DNA from: an uncultured Clostridia bacterium
GTDB taxonomy: Bacteria > Bacillota > Clostridia > TANB77 > UBA1234
Direction of reading: 5' to 3'
DNA: 64,000 bases
Assembly: GCA_934169745.1 (NCBI GenBank)
Contig: CAKPOE010000004.1
Span: forward strand, 73,250 to 137,249
In this document: one piece after another, positions 42,692 through 51,693 of the stretch
Position numbering within the stretch: the stretch's first letter is position 1
How the letters are laid out: each line of letters begins with the position of its first letter
Notes under the pieces: generated by a model
The model's database searches: none
What the model was told of the DNA's origin: nothing
Seen by the model: the letters and a program-made list of their open reading frames with translations, nothing else
Made by a program: the position numbers and the translations under genes

Positions 42692-43867
42692 TTAATTATT
42701 TTTATTAGTTTGATCTATTATAATATTGGCTGTTATATCACCTGTTACATTTAATGTTGTATATGCCATATCCAATAATTTATAAATTCCTGCATAAAAG
42801 CCCATAAATGAAAGTGGTATGCCAAACATTGATAAGTATGATGCCCCTATAACAATACCTCCATTTGGAATTCCTGGTGCAGCCATATTTATTAATATAG
42901 CACTTATAAGCATTAGTACATATGTAATGGCACTCATTTCAATTCCATACAGTTGCATACAAAAAATTCCTAACAAAGCAAATGAAACAGCTCCTCCACA
43001 CATATGTATTGTACAGCCAAGTGGTACGACAATATTTGTTATCTTTTCTGGAATTCCTAATTCTTTATTGCATACTTCAATAGTATATGGAAGTGTTGCT
43101 GATGATGAACAAGTCGTTAGCGTCATTACCCATACTTTAGAAACTTTTTTTATATAATCCAATGGGCTTATTTTTGAGAATATCCACACAGGTAAAATCA
43201 TCACTAAAAATAATGCTACTATACTGCAAAAATATGCCATTCCTATATATTTAGCTCCCATTCCAAATATTACAGATCCATAATTTGCAACTGTGTTTCC
43301 TATAAGAGCTAAGACCCCAACAGGCGTAAAATACATTATTATTCTCAAAAGCTCATTAAAAATATCTTTAAACCCATTAACAATGTCAATTACTGCTTGT
43401 CCATTTTTAATTTTTGAAGCACAGTATCCACATACTGCTGCAAAAATTATGCTTGCAAATACATTATTACTTTCTATCATTGTAATTATATTTGATGGAA
43501 ATAAGTTCGTTATTATTTCAGACAATTCAAAATTTGTTGTAGATGATGACCATTCAACATTTTCAAATTCAAAATTTATGCCTGGTTTTGTAACAGTTAC
43601 AATTGCTGAAGTAATCAGAAATGTTACTGTAAACATTATCGTAAATATTAAAATTGTTTTTCCAAGTATTTTTGTTTTGTTTTGCACAGAATTATATATT
43701 GTAACCATTATACTTGTGAATATTATTGGTAAAATCATAAATTTAAGTAGATTTACATATATTGTCCCAAGAAAAGCGATTTTTTTCATAATATCTGGAA
43801 GTAATACTCCGCCAAGAATACCTAAAATTAATCCACATAAAACAAACAAGTTAAAATTTTTCTTCAT
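42692..43867 (-). CDS. Dicarboxylate/amino acid:cation symporter (DAACS family)
   Basis: 391 residues with about eight membrane helices and two re-entrant hairpins. Diagnostic segments: the Ser-rich hairpin TLTTCSSSATLPYTIEVCNK, VVPLGCTIHMCGGAVSFALL (NMDGT-like, altered) and ILINMAAPGIPNGGIVIGAS. The family couples Na+ or H+ to glutamate, aspartate, serine or C4-dicarboxylate uptake; the substrate cannot be told. The start lies inside the dapL end (17-base overlap), so the two are co-expressed. Confidence 0.92.
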   Translation of the reverse strand: MKKNFNLFVLCGLILGILGGVLLPDIMKKIAFLGTIYVNLLKFMILPIIFTSIMVTIYNSVQNKTKILGKTILIFTIMFTVTFLITSAIVTVTKPGINFEFENVEWSSSTTNFELSEIITNLFPSNIITMIESNNVFASIIFAAVCGYCASKIKNGQAVIDIVNGFKDIFNELLRIIMYFTPVGVLALIGNTVANYGSVIFGMGAKYIGMAYFCSIVALFLVMILPVWIFSKISPLDYIKKVSKVWVMTLTTCSSSATLPYTIEVCNKELGIPEKITNIVVPLGCTIHMCGGAVSFALLGIFCMQLYGIEMSAITYVLMLISAILINMAAPGIPNGGIVIGASYLSMFGIPLSFMGFYAGIYKLLDMAYTTLNVTGDITANIIIDQTNKNN

Positions 43868-45023
43868 AATATTTTCTTATCCTTTCATTTGCTACTTCTA
43901 TTTGTTCTTTATTTCCAAGTGCAGAAGCTCTAAAATATCCGTCCCCCACATTACCAAAAATAATACCCGGAATTATTATTATATTTAATTCCTCTAAAAA
44001 CTCATTGAACATTTCCCATGAAGATAATCCGTTTTTAGTTTTAACCCACATAAATGGTGAATCAATTCCGCCCCATACTTTGAAACCACACTTCTCAAAA
44101 TTGTCTCTTAAACATTTAGCATTTTCTAGATAATATCTTATATTTTTAGCTATTTCCTGTTTAGCCGTCGATAGATATGTTGCTTCTGCTCCCCTTTGCG
44201 CAATATAGTCTGCTCCATTAAATCTATTAATCGTTCTTTTTTTCCACAAATAATTAATGTTTTCTGAAATCTCATTAGGAATAACAAAATATGAGCATCT
44301 AACACCTGTAAAACTTGCCTTTTTCGAGAAGCTTCTAAATTCTATTGCAACATCTTTAGCTCCATCTAATTCATATATAGAGTGTGGTACGTTATCTGTG
44401 GTAATAAAAGCTTCATAAACATTATCATATAATATTACTGAATTATTTTCTTTTGCATATTTTATCCATTTATTCAAGTCATCTTTAGAATACGCATTCC
44501 CTATTGGATTATTTGGCGAACACATATATATCAAATCATATTTTTCCTTTGGAACTTTTGGTATAAAATTATCGCTTTCTAACAAATTCATAATATACAC
44601 GTTCCTATTTAAACATTTGGCGCCATCTCTGTAGATTGGATACATTGGATTAGTTATCAATATCTTGGAATTAATATCGAATAACTCAAGTATACTTGTT
44701 GTATCGGTTTTTGTACCGTTTGATACATATATTTCTTCCGTTGAAAAGCCAAATTTACCATATTCATTTTCTAATATTTTCTCTCTTAGAAAATCATAAC
44801 CATAGTAAGCACCATATCCCTTAAAATTCTCCATAGTACTCAAATCATCAACAGCTTTATGCATTGCTTCAATCACATCTTTAACAATAGGTCTAGATAC
44901 ATCGCCTATTCCTAATGAAACAAGTTCCGCATTGGAATTTTTTTCTTTATATTCTGTTATCTTTTTAGTAACTTCTGCAAACGCATTTTTACTTTCTATT
45001 TCTAGTATATTTTCGTTTAACAT
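43851..45023 (-). CDS. dapL: LL-diaminopimelate aminotransferase
   Basis: 390 residues, PLP fold-type I. LVSLGIGDVSRPIVKDVIEA, FKGYGAYYGYDFLREKI, YMCSPNNPIGNAYSKDDL and FRSFSKKASFTGVRCSYFV (Schiff-base Lys) match DapL rather than general aspartate aminotransferases. It converts tetrahydrodipicolinate directly to LL-diaminopimelate for peptidoglycan and lysine. GAAGGTAGAGAA precedes the ATG. A co-expressed symporter follows. Confidence 0.93.
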   Translation of the reverse strand: MLNENILEIESKNAFAEVTKKITEYKEKNSNAELVSLGIGDVSRPIVKDVIEAMHKAVDDLSTMENFKGYGAYYGYDFLREKILENEYGKFGFSTEEIYVSNGTKTDTTSILELFDINSKILITNPMYPIYRDGAKCLNRNVYIMNLLESDNFIPKVPKEKYDLIYMCSPNNPIGNAYSKDDLNKWIKYAKENNSVILYDNVYEAFITTDNVPHSIYELDGAKDVAIEFRSFSKKASFTGVRCSYFVIPNEISENINYLWKKRTINRFNGADYIAQRGAEATYLSTAKQEIAKNIRYYLENAKCLRDNFEKCGFKVWGGIDSPFMWVKTKNGLSSWEMFNEFLEELNIIIIPGIIFGNVGDGYFRASALGNKEQIEVANERIRKYYEEKF

Positions 45024-45053
45024 TTCTCTACCTTCTTACCTAAATTCACATAG

Positions 45054-45077
45054 AAAAAACGTCATATATCAATGACG
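45054..45077 (-). terminator. Terminator of the amidase gene
   Basis: Minus strand: CGTCAT (45077-45072) pairs with ATGACG (45065-45060), then TTTTTTC, between the amidase gene and dapL. Confidence 0.75.
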
Positions 45078-45133
45078 CCCTTCACTTCGTTATATGTATA
45101 TTACCATAATTATGTTAATAAGTAAATATAAAA

Positions 45134-45862
45134 CTATGTTGTTTTATATATTTTTTCATAATATCTACTTATTCCCAAGATTATTCCTTCTACTATTCTG
45201 TCTTGATATTCTTCTGTTTGTAACAATGATGCCTCTTCTATATTTGACAAAAAACCACATTCCACTATTGTTGTTGGAATTTCAGCTTTATCTGTAAGTT
45301 TAACATCCTTTATGCAAAGTGCTACCCTTTCATTTTTTCTATCGATTTTTTCGGACAAACCTTTCTGTACTTCTTCTGCTAAAATCTTATTATACTCAGA
45401 AGATTTATTATAAAATGTTTGCCAGCCATAATATTTTTCTGACGAAAATTTATTTAAGTGTATAGAAATACACATATCAGCCTTGCTAGAGTTCACTATT
45501 TTTACTCTGTTATTTAAGTCTGATACTTTTATTTGCTTTATCGAAGTTTGTTTGTCCTTATCTGCAATGTTATTTTCGTCCTCACGTGTCATAATTACAT
45601 TATACCCTAACTCATCTAATGCTTCTTCCAATTTTTTCGCAATTTCTAAATTTATATTAGCTTCCTTAACACCATCATTTGAAACCGCACCACCGTCTGG
45701 CTCTCCATGTCCGGCATCAATAACAATAGTGTAGGTAGGTTCAGATAAAGGAATTGCTGTAACTGGTATTATTTCTTTATAATTTCCAACCCAGAAAGTA
45801 AGTACAAGCATTATTCCAACAAACATGAATATTAGCTTTTTCAATCTAATAAAAACAAACAT
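45134..45862 (-). CDS. cwlD: CwlD-like N-acetylmuramoyl-L-alanine amidase
   Basis: 242 residues with an N-terminal membrane anchor (~8-27) and an Amidase_3 domain. IVIDAGHGEPDGGAVSNDGV, KEANINLEIAKKL (Zn Glu), ISIHLNKFSS (Zn His) and TTIVECGFLSNIEEASLL (catalytic Glu) are in place. CwlD makes muramic delta-lactam in spore cortex; the single domain and length fit CwlD, but a vegetative role is possible. The SD GGGAGG lies in the 3' arm of a hairpin followed by T7 immediately before the ATG. Confidence 0.85.
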   Translation of the reverse strand: MFVFIRLKKLIFMFVGIMLVLTFWVGNYKEIIPVTAIPLSEPTYTIVIDAGHGEPDGGAVSNDGVKEANINLEIAKKLEEALDELGYNVIMTREDENNIADKDKQTSIKQIKVSDLNNRVKIVNSSKADMCISIHLNKFSSEKYYGWQTFYNKSSEYNKILAEEVQKGLSEKIDRKNERVALCIKDVKLTDKAEIPTTIVECGFLSNIEEASLLQTEEYQDRIVEGIILGISRYYEKIYKTT

Positions 45863-45900
45863 AAAAAAAGTCCTCCCAATACATAAGAATATGTACTGAG
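45863..45900 (-). promoter_or_regulatory. Hairpin covering the amidase SD, also terminator-like
   Basis: Minus strand: CTCAGTACATA (45900-45890) pairs with TATGTATTGGGAG (about 45886-45874), and the SD GGGAGG (45877-45872) lies in that arm. Then ACTTTTTTTATG. It could terminate the upstream GGDEF transcript and also limit ribosome access. Confidence 0.5.
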
Positions 45901-45919
45901 AAGATTCTTTATTCTAAAA

Positions 45920-46870
45920 TTATCCTGTTATAGATGTTTTTCTTCTATTCTCTAGGAATGTACTTCCTTCCATAGTTTTCGCTTTTTTCTTAACACTAGC
46001 TCCATCCTCGCCAATTTCCAATGTTGTTTTATATTTTTTATATCTATTACTTACCATTGCTATAGTTAAAGTCATTATCGGAAACTTTTCTAGTTTACCA
46101 CGTCTGTTGGCTATTCTTATTCCTCCATTTTTTATATCTTCTTCTGTATAGAAATTTACAATCTCTTTGTCGAATTTCTTTATAATATCTCTACCAATCT
46201 TTTTTGCATTTTCATAATCTAATATAGCCACAAAATCGTCTCCACCTATGTGACCCAAGAAATCTCCAGCTTTTCCATATTCTTGGATACTGCTTTGTAT
46301 TACGCTACTTGTAAATTTTATAACTTCATCTCCACTCATAAAGCCATACTTATCATTATATGATTTAAAGTTATCTAAATCGGCATACAATACCGCATAC
46401 GCTTTTCTCGAGGCAATTCTTCTCTTTAATTCAGACTCTATTTGAACATTTCCAGGAAGTCCTGTTAATGCACTAATACATCTGTTTGATGCTATCAATC
46501 TTGAAAGATTTTTTATTGTATAGTAAAAGAAACCTTCATGTAATGGCTTTGGAATATAATACTCAACATCATTTTTTAATATCTTTATTCTGAAATCTTC
46601 ATCTTTTGTATCAGCAGTCACAATAATAGGTGTTATATTACTTTCTTTATCTTTTCTAATAAATTGACAAACCTTAAAAATATCATTATTAATGTCGTCT
46701 GCATTTATTATTATTAAGTCTGGCATTGTCATTAATGCTTTTTTTATATCAGTTTTGTCAGATGTTGAATGAACAAAAACATATTTTTTCTCATCCTTGA
46801 AAATTTCTCTTGTCAATTTAATAACGTCTTCCGAATCATCAATAATAACGATATAACTACTGTTTATCAT
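45920..46870 (-). CDS. Receiver-GGDEF protein (putative diguanylate cyclase)
   Basis: 316 residues. Residues ~1-120 form a receiver domain: the acidic pair is present (IIDDSED), and so is the Lys (YIPKPL), but the phosphoacceptor Asp position reads Asn (PDLIIINADD). Residues ~135-300 form a GGDEF domain (YADLDNFKSYNDKYGFMSGD) with signature IGGDDFVAI, i.e. GGDDF instead of GG(D/E)EF. Both changes make normal phospho-control and c-di-GMP synthesis uncertain. SD GGAGGGTACG. It follows rsmA by ~38 bases and may be co-transcribed. Confidence 0.88.
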   Translation of the reverse strand: MINSSYIVIIDDSEDVIKLTREIFKDEKKYVFVHSTSDKTDIKKALMTMPDLIIINADDINNDIFKVCQFIRKDKESNITPIIVTADTKDEDFRIKILKNDVEYYIPKPLHEGFFYYTIKNLSRLIASNRCISALTGLPGNVQIESELKRRIASRKAYAVLYADLDNFKSYNDKYGFMSGDEVIKFTSSVIQSSIQEYGKAGDFLGHIGGDDFVAILDYENAKKIGRDIIKKFDKEIVNFYTEEDIKNGGIRIANRRGKLEKFPIMTLTIAMVSNRYKKYKTTLEIGEDGASVKKKAKTMEGSTFLENRRKTSITG

Positions 46871-46908
46871 ACGTACCCTCCTTCATTAGTAAACTCATTT
46901 ATTTACTA

Positions 46909-47733
46909 CTACAACTCATTAGCGATATTTGCAAAATCCTGAATTGATAAATTTTCTGCTCTTAATTTTTCATTTATATTCAACTTATTTAATATATTAA
47001 TTATATTTTCCTTATCTACATTACCCGAAGATAATGAATTAGATATTGTTTTTCTTCTATGGTTAAAACCATTCCTAACTATTTCAAAAAACTTATCTTC
47101 ATCCTTTACATTAACTGAAGGTGCTTCAAGAATGTCTAATTTTATAACACATGAATCCACTTCCGGAGAAGGAAGAAAATTCTCTTTTGGAACATCTATT
47201 ATAATTTGTGGCACACTATAGTATTTCACAGCAATTGTAATTGCACCATATTCTTTAGTGCCAGGCTCTGAACAAATTCTTTCTCCCACCTCTTTTTGAA
47301 CCATTACAGTTATAGATTTAAATTTATATCTTTCCTCTAACAATTTCATTATAATAGGCGTTGTAATATAATATGGTAAATTTGCAACAACTTTAACAGA
47401 TGTTTCTTTTCCTATTATTTCATTTAAATCTACTTTTAAAACATCTCCAAAAACAATTTCCAAATTATCATTTAAAAATCTGCTTTTTAAAACATCAACC
47501 ATATTAGGATCAAGTTCTATCACAACAACCTTCTTTGCCTTACCAAGTAGTGCCTTTGTAAGTGAACCAAGTCCTGGTCCAATTTCTATTACAACATCTT
47601 CATTGGTTATTTCTGATTTTTGAACAATCTCATCAATTATTTCTTGATTTATTAAAAAATTTTGTCCAAGTTTTTTGTTTGCCCTTAAACCATATTGATT
47701 TAATAACATTTTTGTTTCTTCATATAAATTCAA
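46909..47733 (-). CDS. rsmA: 16S rRNA dimethyladenosine transferase RsmA (KsgA)
   Basis: 274 residues. GLRANKKLGQNFLINQEII, VIEIGPGLGSLTKALLGKA (SAM motif I), VVANLPYYITTPIIMKLLEE (NLPY catalytic motif) and FNHRRKTISNSL. It dimethylates A1518 and A1519 during 30S maturation. The start is a TTG at 47733 with GAAGGTG upstream. The neighbouring 3D-domain gene matches the yabE-rnmV-ksgA neighbourhood of Bacilli, without rnmV here. Confidence 0.96.
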   Translation of the reverse strand: MNLYEETKMLLNQYGLRANKKLGQNFLINQEIIDEIVQKSEITNEDVVIEIGPGLGSLTKALLGKAKKVVVIELDPNMVDVLKSRFLNDNLEIVFGDVLKVDLNEIIGKETSVKVVANLPYYITTPIIMKLLEERYKFKSITVMVQKEVGERICSEPGTKEYGAITIAVKYYSVPQIIIDVPKENFLPSPEVDSCVIKLDILEAPSVNVKDEDKFFEIVRNGFNHRRKTISNSLSSGNVDKENIINILNKLNINEKLRAENLSIQDFANIANEL

Positions 47734-47803
47734 ATATTCACCTTCTTCACATTAAAGTATAATATTTAATCATGATTTTTGCAATAGTGAAGGAAAAATA
47801 AAA

Positions 47804-47836
47804 ATGAGGGAAGAACAAAGTATGCACCATCCCTCA
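47804..47836 (-). terminator. Terminator of the 3D-domain gene
   Basis: Minus strand: TGAGGGA (47836-47830) pairs with TCCCTCA (47810-47804), then TTTTTATTTTT. Confidence 0.7.
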
Positions 47837-47846
47837 CTCTTTTATT

Positions 47847-48557
47847 TTATTCTATTACATATACTTTCATATTTCTTATTCCCCATTTTACTGTGTCTTC
47901 ATGTGAGTCCATATATAAATCTATTTTTTTGTTTTTTATTGCACTTCCTGTATCTGCTGCAACTGCATATCCATAAGTTTTAACTCCATCAACGCCTTCT
48001 ACGTAAACTTTACTTCCAAGTGGTATAACTTTTGGATCTACCGCTATAACTTTCATGCCTGTACCTGGAACAATTTTAAGTCCTGATCTTGTTACTCCGT
48101 ATCCTGGATTATCTTCGCTTTTTCCACAACACTTTTTGCACAAACAATATGCTGTTGCTTTTACTTCAATTACTTCCTTGTATTCTGTTGGTGCTTCTTC
48201 TTGAACTTCTGTTTGTTCACTAATTGTTTCTCTTTTTACGTTAGTTCCTCTTGATGTATAAGTTGTTACTGCCGCGGGCACAATGTTTTTCTTTGTTGTT
48301 TCCTCTTCCAATATGGCTTTAGCAATCATTTCCTTATACTCTTTATAGTTGCTTGTCATTTCTTTTAGTTCATTTTTTGTGTTATACGTTTTTAACGCAA
48401 GTTCACTCTTGTTTTTTTCTTTTTCTAATGCAACTTCATTCTGGAAAATTTGTATTCCTACTATGCTACAACTTATAACTATAAATGCTAGTAAAATTCC
48501 TTGAATTACGAGCTCTTTTCCTCTTTTGTATATTGTAATTTCTGTACATTCTCGCAT
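47847..48557 (-). CDS. 3D-domain cell-wall protein (YabE/YocH-like)
   Basis: 236 residues: an N-terminal membrane anchor (~16-36), a coiled coil (~40-85), a linker, then a 3D domain (~135-236). The domain has VKATAYCLCKKCCGKSEDNP, KVIAVDPKVIPLGSKVYVEG and AADTGSAIKNKKIDLYMDS, giving the three conserved Asp. Related domains are lytic transglycosylases (MltA fold); resuscitation or stationary-phase roles are known for relatives. The G5 domain of YabE is absent. The ATG at 48557 follows GGAGGGATATT; a longer frame to 48620 has no SD. Confidence 0.85.
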   Translation of the reverse strand: MRECTEITIYKRGKELVIQGILLAFIVISCSIVGIQIFQNEVALEKEKNKSELALKTYNTKNELKEMTSNYKEYKEMIAKAILEEETTKKNIVPAAVTTYTSRGTNVKRETISEQTEVQEEAPTEYKEVIEVKATAYCLCKKCCGKSEDNPGYGVTRSGLKIVPGTGMKVIAVDPKVIPLGSKVYVEGVDGVKTYGYAVAADTGSAIKNKKIDLYMDSHEDTVKWGIRNMKVYVIE

Positions 48558-48825
48558 AATATCCCTCCATTTTTTTGCGCGAAGCCCTTTTATTCTACAA
48601 TAAATGTCAAAGTTTGTCAAATAAAACCATTTTTATTTGATTTTGTTTTGTAATTTTTCAAAATTCATTCCTTAATATAATTTATGACTTGTCTTAATTT
48701 TTATTCTATTTTTTGCAAATTTTACCTTCGGTACCAATATAATAATCGAATATTTTACACTTTCGTGCAAAAAATACTATTAAATCATTTTGATGAATTT
48801 AAAATTAATTTTGGAGGTAATAAAT

Positions 48826-50103
48826 ATGAATAAAAGATTTTTAGCATTTTCTATGCTATTTGTTTTGTTATTCTCTATGTTTTCTGTATTTGCCACAGAA
48901 AGTGGTAGTTCTAGTACAGGAGAGGGTCAAGGAGAGACTCCTACACCAACTCTTACAATCTCAAATGGAACTTATAATGTAGAAAAAAACAAAACACTAG
49001 CAGATTCTTTGCCAACTATTGAAGGCGAAACAGGTTTAACTTATGTTATGGTTTCTCAACCTACACATGGTACTCTTACTCACAGCGACGCTAACTCAGC
49101 CAGCTTTTCTTATCAGCCAGAAACCGACTATGTTGGTGAAGATTCATTTACTTTTAAAGTAACAAAAGATACGAATGAATCAAATGTTGCAACAGCAAGT
49201 ATAACAATAAGTGATGTAACTTCTACAGGTTTAGTGATAAAAGATGTTTCATATGAATTAGAAAAGAATGCAATTTTAACAACTAACTTACCATCTATTG
49301 AAGGTGAAACAGGTTTAACTTATGTCATCGTTTCTCAACCTACACACGGTACTCTTACTCACGGTGACGCTAATTCAGCAACTTTCTCTTACACACCAAC
49401 TTTAGATTATGTTGGTAAAGATTCGTTTACTTTTAAAGTAACAAAAGATTCAAAAGAATCAAATGTCGCAACAGCAACACTTACTATAAAGACACCTACA
49501 GAACCAATCATTCCTTTTGACTATATAGATATGAAAGACCACTGGGCTAATTATTCTGCATCGCACTTAGCAGCAAGAGGATTAATAATAGGAGAAGAAA
49601 TAGGTAGTAGATTTTATTTCTATCCAGAAAGAGAAATGAACCGTTCAAACTTCATATTATTCTTACTTGCAATAACAGAAAGTAACGAAGACGCAAACCT
49701 AGAAATTCCAAAAGTAACATTCGCCGATAGCGATACTCTTCCTGACTGGCTAGTAGAAGCTGCAAAATTAGCATATGCCAAAGGAATAATTAAAGGAAGT
49801 GCAGAAGGAAGTAAAATTTATTTAAATGCTTATGCACCTTTAACTAGAACAGAAGCAGTTGTTATGATTAATAATGTTTTAAAACCAACAAATTCTACAG
49901 ACGACTTGAAATATTCAGACACAAACAAAATTCCTGCATGGGGAATTCAGGCCGTTAAAAACCTAACAGCATACAAGATAATACAAGGCTCTAACGGAAC
50001 ATTCGATCCAAATAGTGTAATAACTCGTGGTCAAGCAGCCGAAATGTGCTTCAAACTAATCAAACAATTAGAGAAAAATGAAGTCTCGGGAGAAGTAAAA
50101 TAA
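48826..50103 (+). CDS. Secreted SLH-domain protein with two tandem cadherin-like repeats
   Basis: 425 residues. Signal peptide MNKRFLAFSMLFVLLFSMFSVFA, a Ser/Gly/Thr linker, two ~88-residue repeats of Ig/cadherin-like (Big_9/VCBS-type) sequence sharing THGTLTH(S/G)DANSA and VG(E/K)DSFTFKVTKD, then S-layer homology motifs from ~residue 220 (IDMKDHWANYSASHLAARGL, FADSDTLPDWLVEAAKLAYA, YSDTNKIPAWGIQAVKNLTA). SLH domains bind secondary wall polysaccharide. The two repeats are so alike at DNA level (49004-49065 versus 49283-49344) that duplication seems recent. GGAGGTAATAAAT precedes the ATG. Confidence 0.92.
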   Translation: MNKRFLAFSMLFVLLFSMFSVFATESGSSSTGEGQGETPTPTLTISNGTYNVEKNKTLADSLPTIEGETGLTYVMVSQPTHGTLTHSDANSASFSYQPETDYVGEDSFTFKVTKDTNESNVATASITISDVTSTGLVIKDVSYELEKNAILTTNLPSIEGETGLTYVIVSQPTHGTLTHGDANSATFSYTPTLDYVGKDSFTFKVTKDSKESNVATATLTIKTPTEPIIPFDYIDMKDHWANYSASHLAARGLIIGEEIGSRFYFYPEREMNRSNFILFLLAITESNEDANLEIPKVTFADSDTLPDWLVEAAKLAYAKGIIKGSAEGSKIYLNAYAPLTRTEAVVMINNVLKPTNSTDDLKYSDTNKIPAWGIQAVKNLTAYKIIQGSNGTFDPNSVITRGQAAEMCFKLIKQLEKNEVSGEVK

Positions 50104-50108
50104 GAAAA

Positions 50109-50141
50109 AAAGGACAGAAAATCTTTGATTTTCTGTCCTTT
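50109..50141. terminator. Bidirectional terminator
   Basis: AAAGGACAGAAAATC (50109-50123) pairs perfectly with GATTTTCTGTCCTTT (50127-50141) around TTT, between the convergent SLH protein and aminopeptidase genes. Confidence 0.85.
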
Positions 50142-50146
50142 AAATA

Positions 50147-51562
50147 TTATTCCATAAATACTTTATAAGCTCTGTATGACATATATACATCAAATTTGCT
50201 CGAAACCTCATAAGGTGAATGCATTGATAATACTGGTGTTCCACAATCTATAACATCCATTCCTTTGTTCGCTAAAATATAAGCTATAGTGCCTCCACCA
50301 CCTTCATCAACTTTTCCCAATTCACTTATTTGAAAAGCAACTTTATTATCATCAAATAACTTTCTAAGTTCTGCTACATATTCAGCATTTGCATCGTTTG
50401 CTCCACCTTTGCCTCTTCCGCCAGTATATTTATTTATACCAACACCTCTTCCAAAGTAAGAAGCATTTTTTCTGTCAGCAACACTTGCATAGATTGGATC
50501 AAAAGCACCATCAACATCAGCTGAAAGCATCTTTGAATTTGTATAAACTCTATTTAAAATATTCGTTGTTTTGTCTTCTCCCTTTAACGCAATTATCTCG
50601 CCTAAGAATGTTTCAAATGCATTAGCTTCCATTCCTGTATTACCGACACTTCCAATTTCTTCTTTATCAACCAACAAGCATACCGCTGTTTTCTTTGGAT
50701 TTTCAACTTCACAAATCGCACTAAGAGCAGCGTATGAACATACTTTATCATCTTGACCGTATGCAGCAACCATGCTTCTGTCAAATCCTAGTGACTTAGC
50801 TTTAAATGCAGGAACAATTTCTATTTCTGCACTTAAGAAATCGCTTTCTACTATTCCATATTTTTCATTTAGAATTTTCATTATGTTTAATTTAACTTTA
50901 TCACTTACTTTTTCATCATTAAAAGGAATACTACCAATTAAAAGATTTAAATCTTCTCCCTCAATTCCTTCTGATAACTTCTTTTCCATTTGTTTTCTAG
51001 CCATATGTGGTAAAAGGTCTGTTATTACAAAAGTAATATCATCATTTTCTTCACCAACATTTATTTCAACCGTCTTTCCATCTTTTAAAGCAATAACGCC
51101 ATGCATTGCAAGTGGCATTGTAACCCATTGATATTTTTTGATTCCACCATAATACTGAGTTTTTAAATAAGCAAAACCTGTATCTTCATATAAAGGATTT
51201 GGTTTTAAATCAAGTCTTGGAGAATCAATATGGGCACCAACAACACGAAGTCCACTCTCTAAAGTATCTTCTCCAATTACGGCTAATATAATATTCTTAT
51301 TTCTGTTAATTGTATAAACTTTATCTCCAGCCTTCAATTTTTTAAATTTTTCTAAAGGTTTAAAACCTTTCTCTTCTGCCAATTTCTTAGCACTCTTAAC
51401 ACATTCTCTTTCAGTTTTGCTAACGTTCAAAAAGTTTATATATTCATCGCAAAACTTACTTATTTTCCTCTTTTCAGCTTCGCTACTGGTTTCCCAGCCA
51501 GACTTATGCTCAACCAATAGTTTTTCTTTTAACTTTTGACCTTCTGTTTTTGTCTCTGCCAT
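50147..51562 (-). CDS. M18-family metal aminopeptidase
   Basis: 471 residues. GAHIDSPRLDLKPNPLYED (metal His), LVDKEEIGSVGNTGMEANAF (catalytic Glu pair), LSADVDGAFDP and GTPVLSMHSPYEVSS are M18 (aspartyl/leucyl aminopeptidase) motifs. It forms dodecameric cytosolic peptidases that trim peptides. The ATG at 51562 (MAETKTEGQ) follows AGGAGGAGTAAT; a longer frame to 51649 encodes an unlikely extension. Confidence 0.93.
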   Translation of the reverse strand: MAETKTEGQKLKEKLLVEHKSGWETSSEAEKRKISKFCDEYINFLNVSKTERECVKSAKKLAEEKGFKPLEKFKKLKAGDKVYTINRNKNIILAVIGEDTLESGLRVVGAHIDSPRLDLKPNPLYEDTGFAYLKTQYYGGIKKYQWVTMPLAMHGVIALKDGKTVEINVGEENDDITFVITDLLPHMARKQMEKKLSEGIEGEDLNLLIGSIPFNDEKVSDKVKLNIMKILNEKYGIVESDFLSAEIEIVPAFKAKSLGFDRSMVAAYGQDDKVCSYAALSAICEVENPKKTAVCLLVDKEEIGSVGNTGMEANAFETFLGEIIALKGEDKTTNILNRVYTNSKMLSADVDGAFDPIYASVADRKNASYFGRGVGINKYTGGRGKGGANDANAEYVAELRKLFDDNKVAFQISELGKVDEGGGGTIAYILANKGMDVIDCGTPVLSMHSPYEVSSKFDVYMSYRAYKVFME

Positions 51563-51653
51563 ATTACTCCTCCTTAATAAAATTTTTCTATTCCTAGTTA
51601 TTATATACAACTTTAAAAATTTTATCAATAGAATGAATATTTTTATCAAACAG

Positions 51654-51689
51654 AAACCCCAGATACATTTAAATGCGTACCTGGGGTTT
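51654..51689 (-). terminator. Hairpin after the transglutaminase-like gene
   Basis: AAACCCCAGATACATTT (51654-51670) pairs with AAATGCGTACCTGGGGTTT (51671-51689) with one G-containing mismatch. The T-run is short on the minus strand, longer on the plus strand. Confidence 0.55.
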
Positions 51690-51693
51690 GTTT

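Noticed and set aside
48558..48825. Riboswitch or T-box upstream of the SLH protein gene
   Set aside because: The region is AT-rich without a convincing terminator pair or conserved box; no regulatory RNA can be supported.
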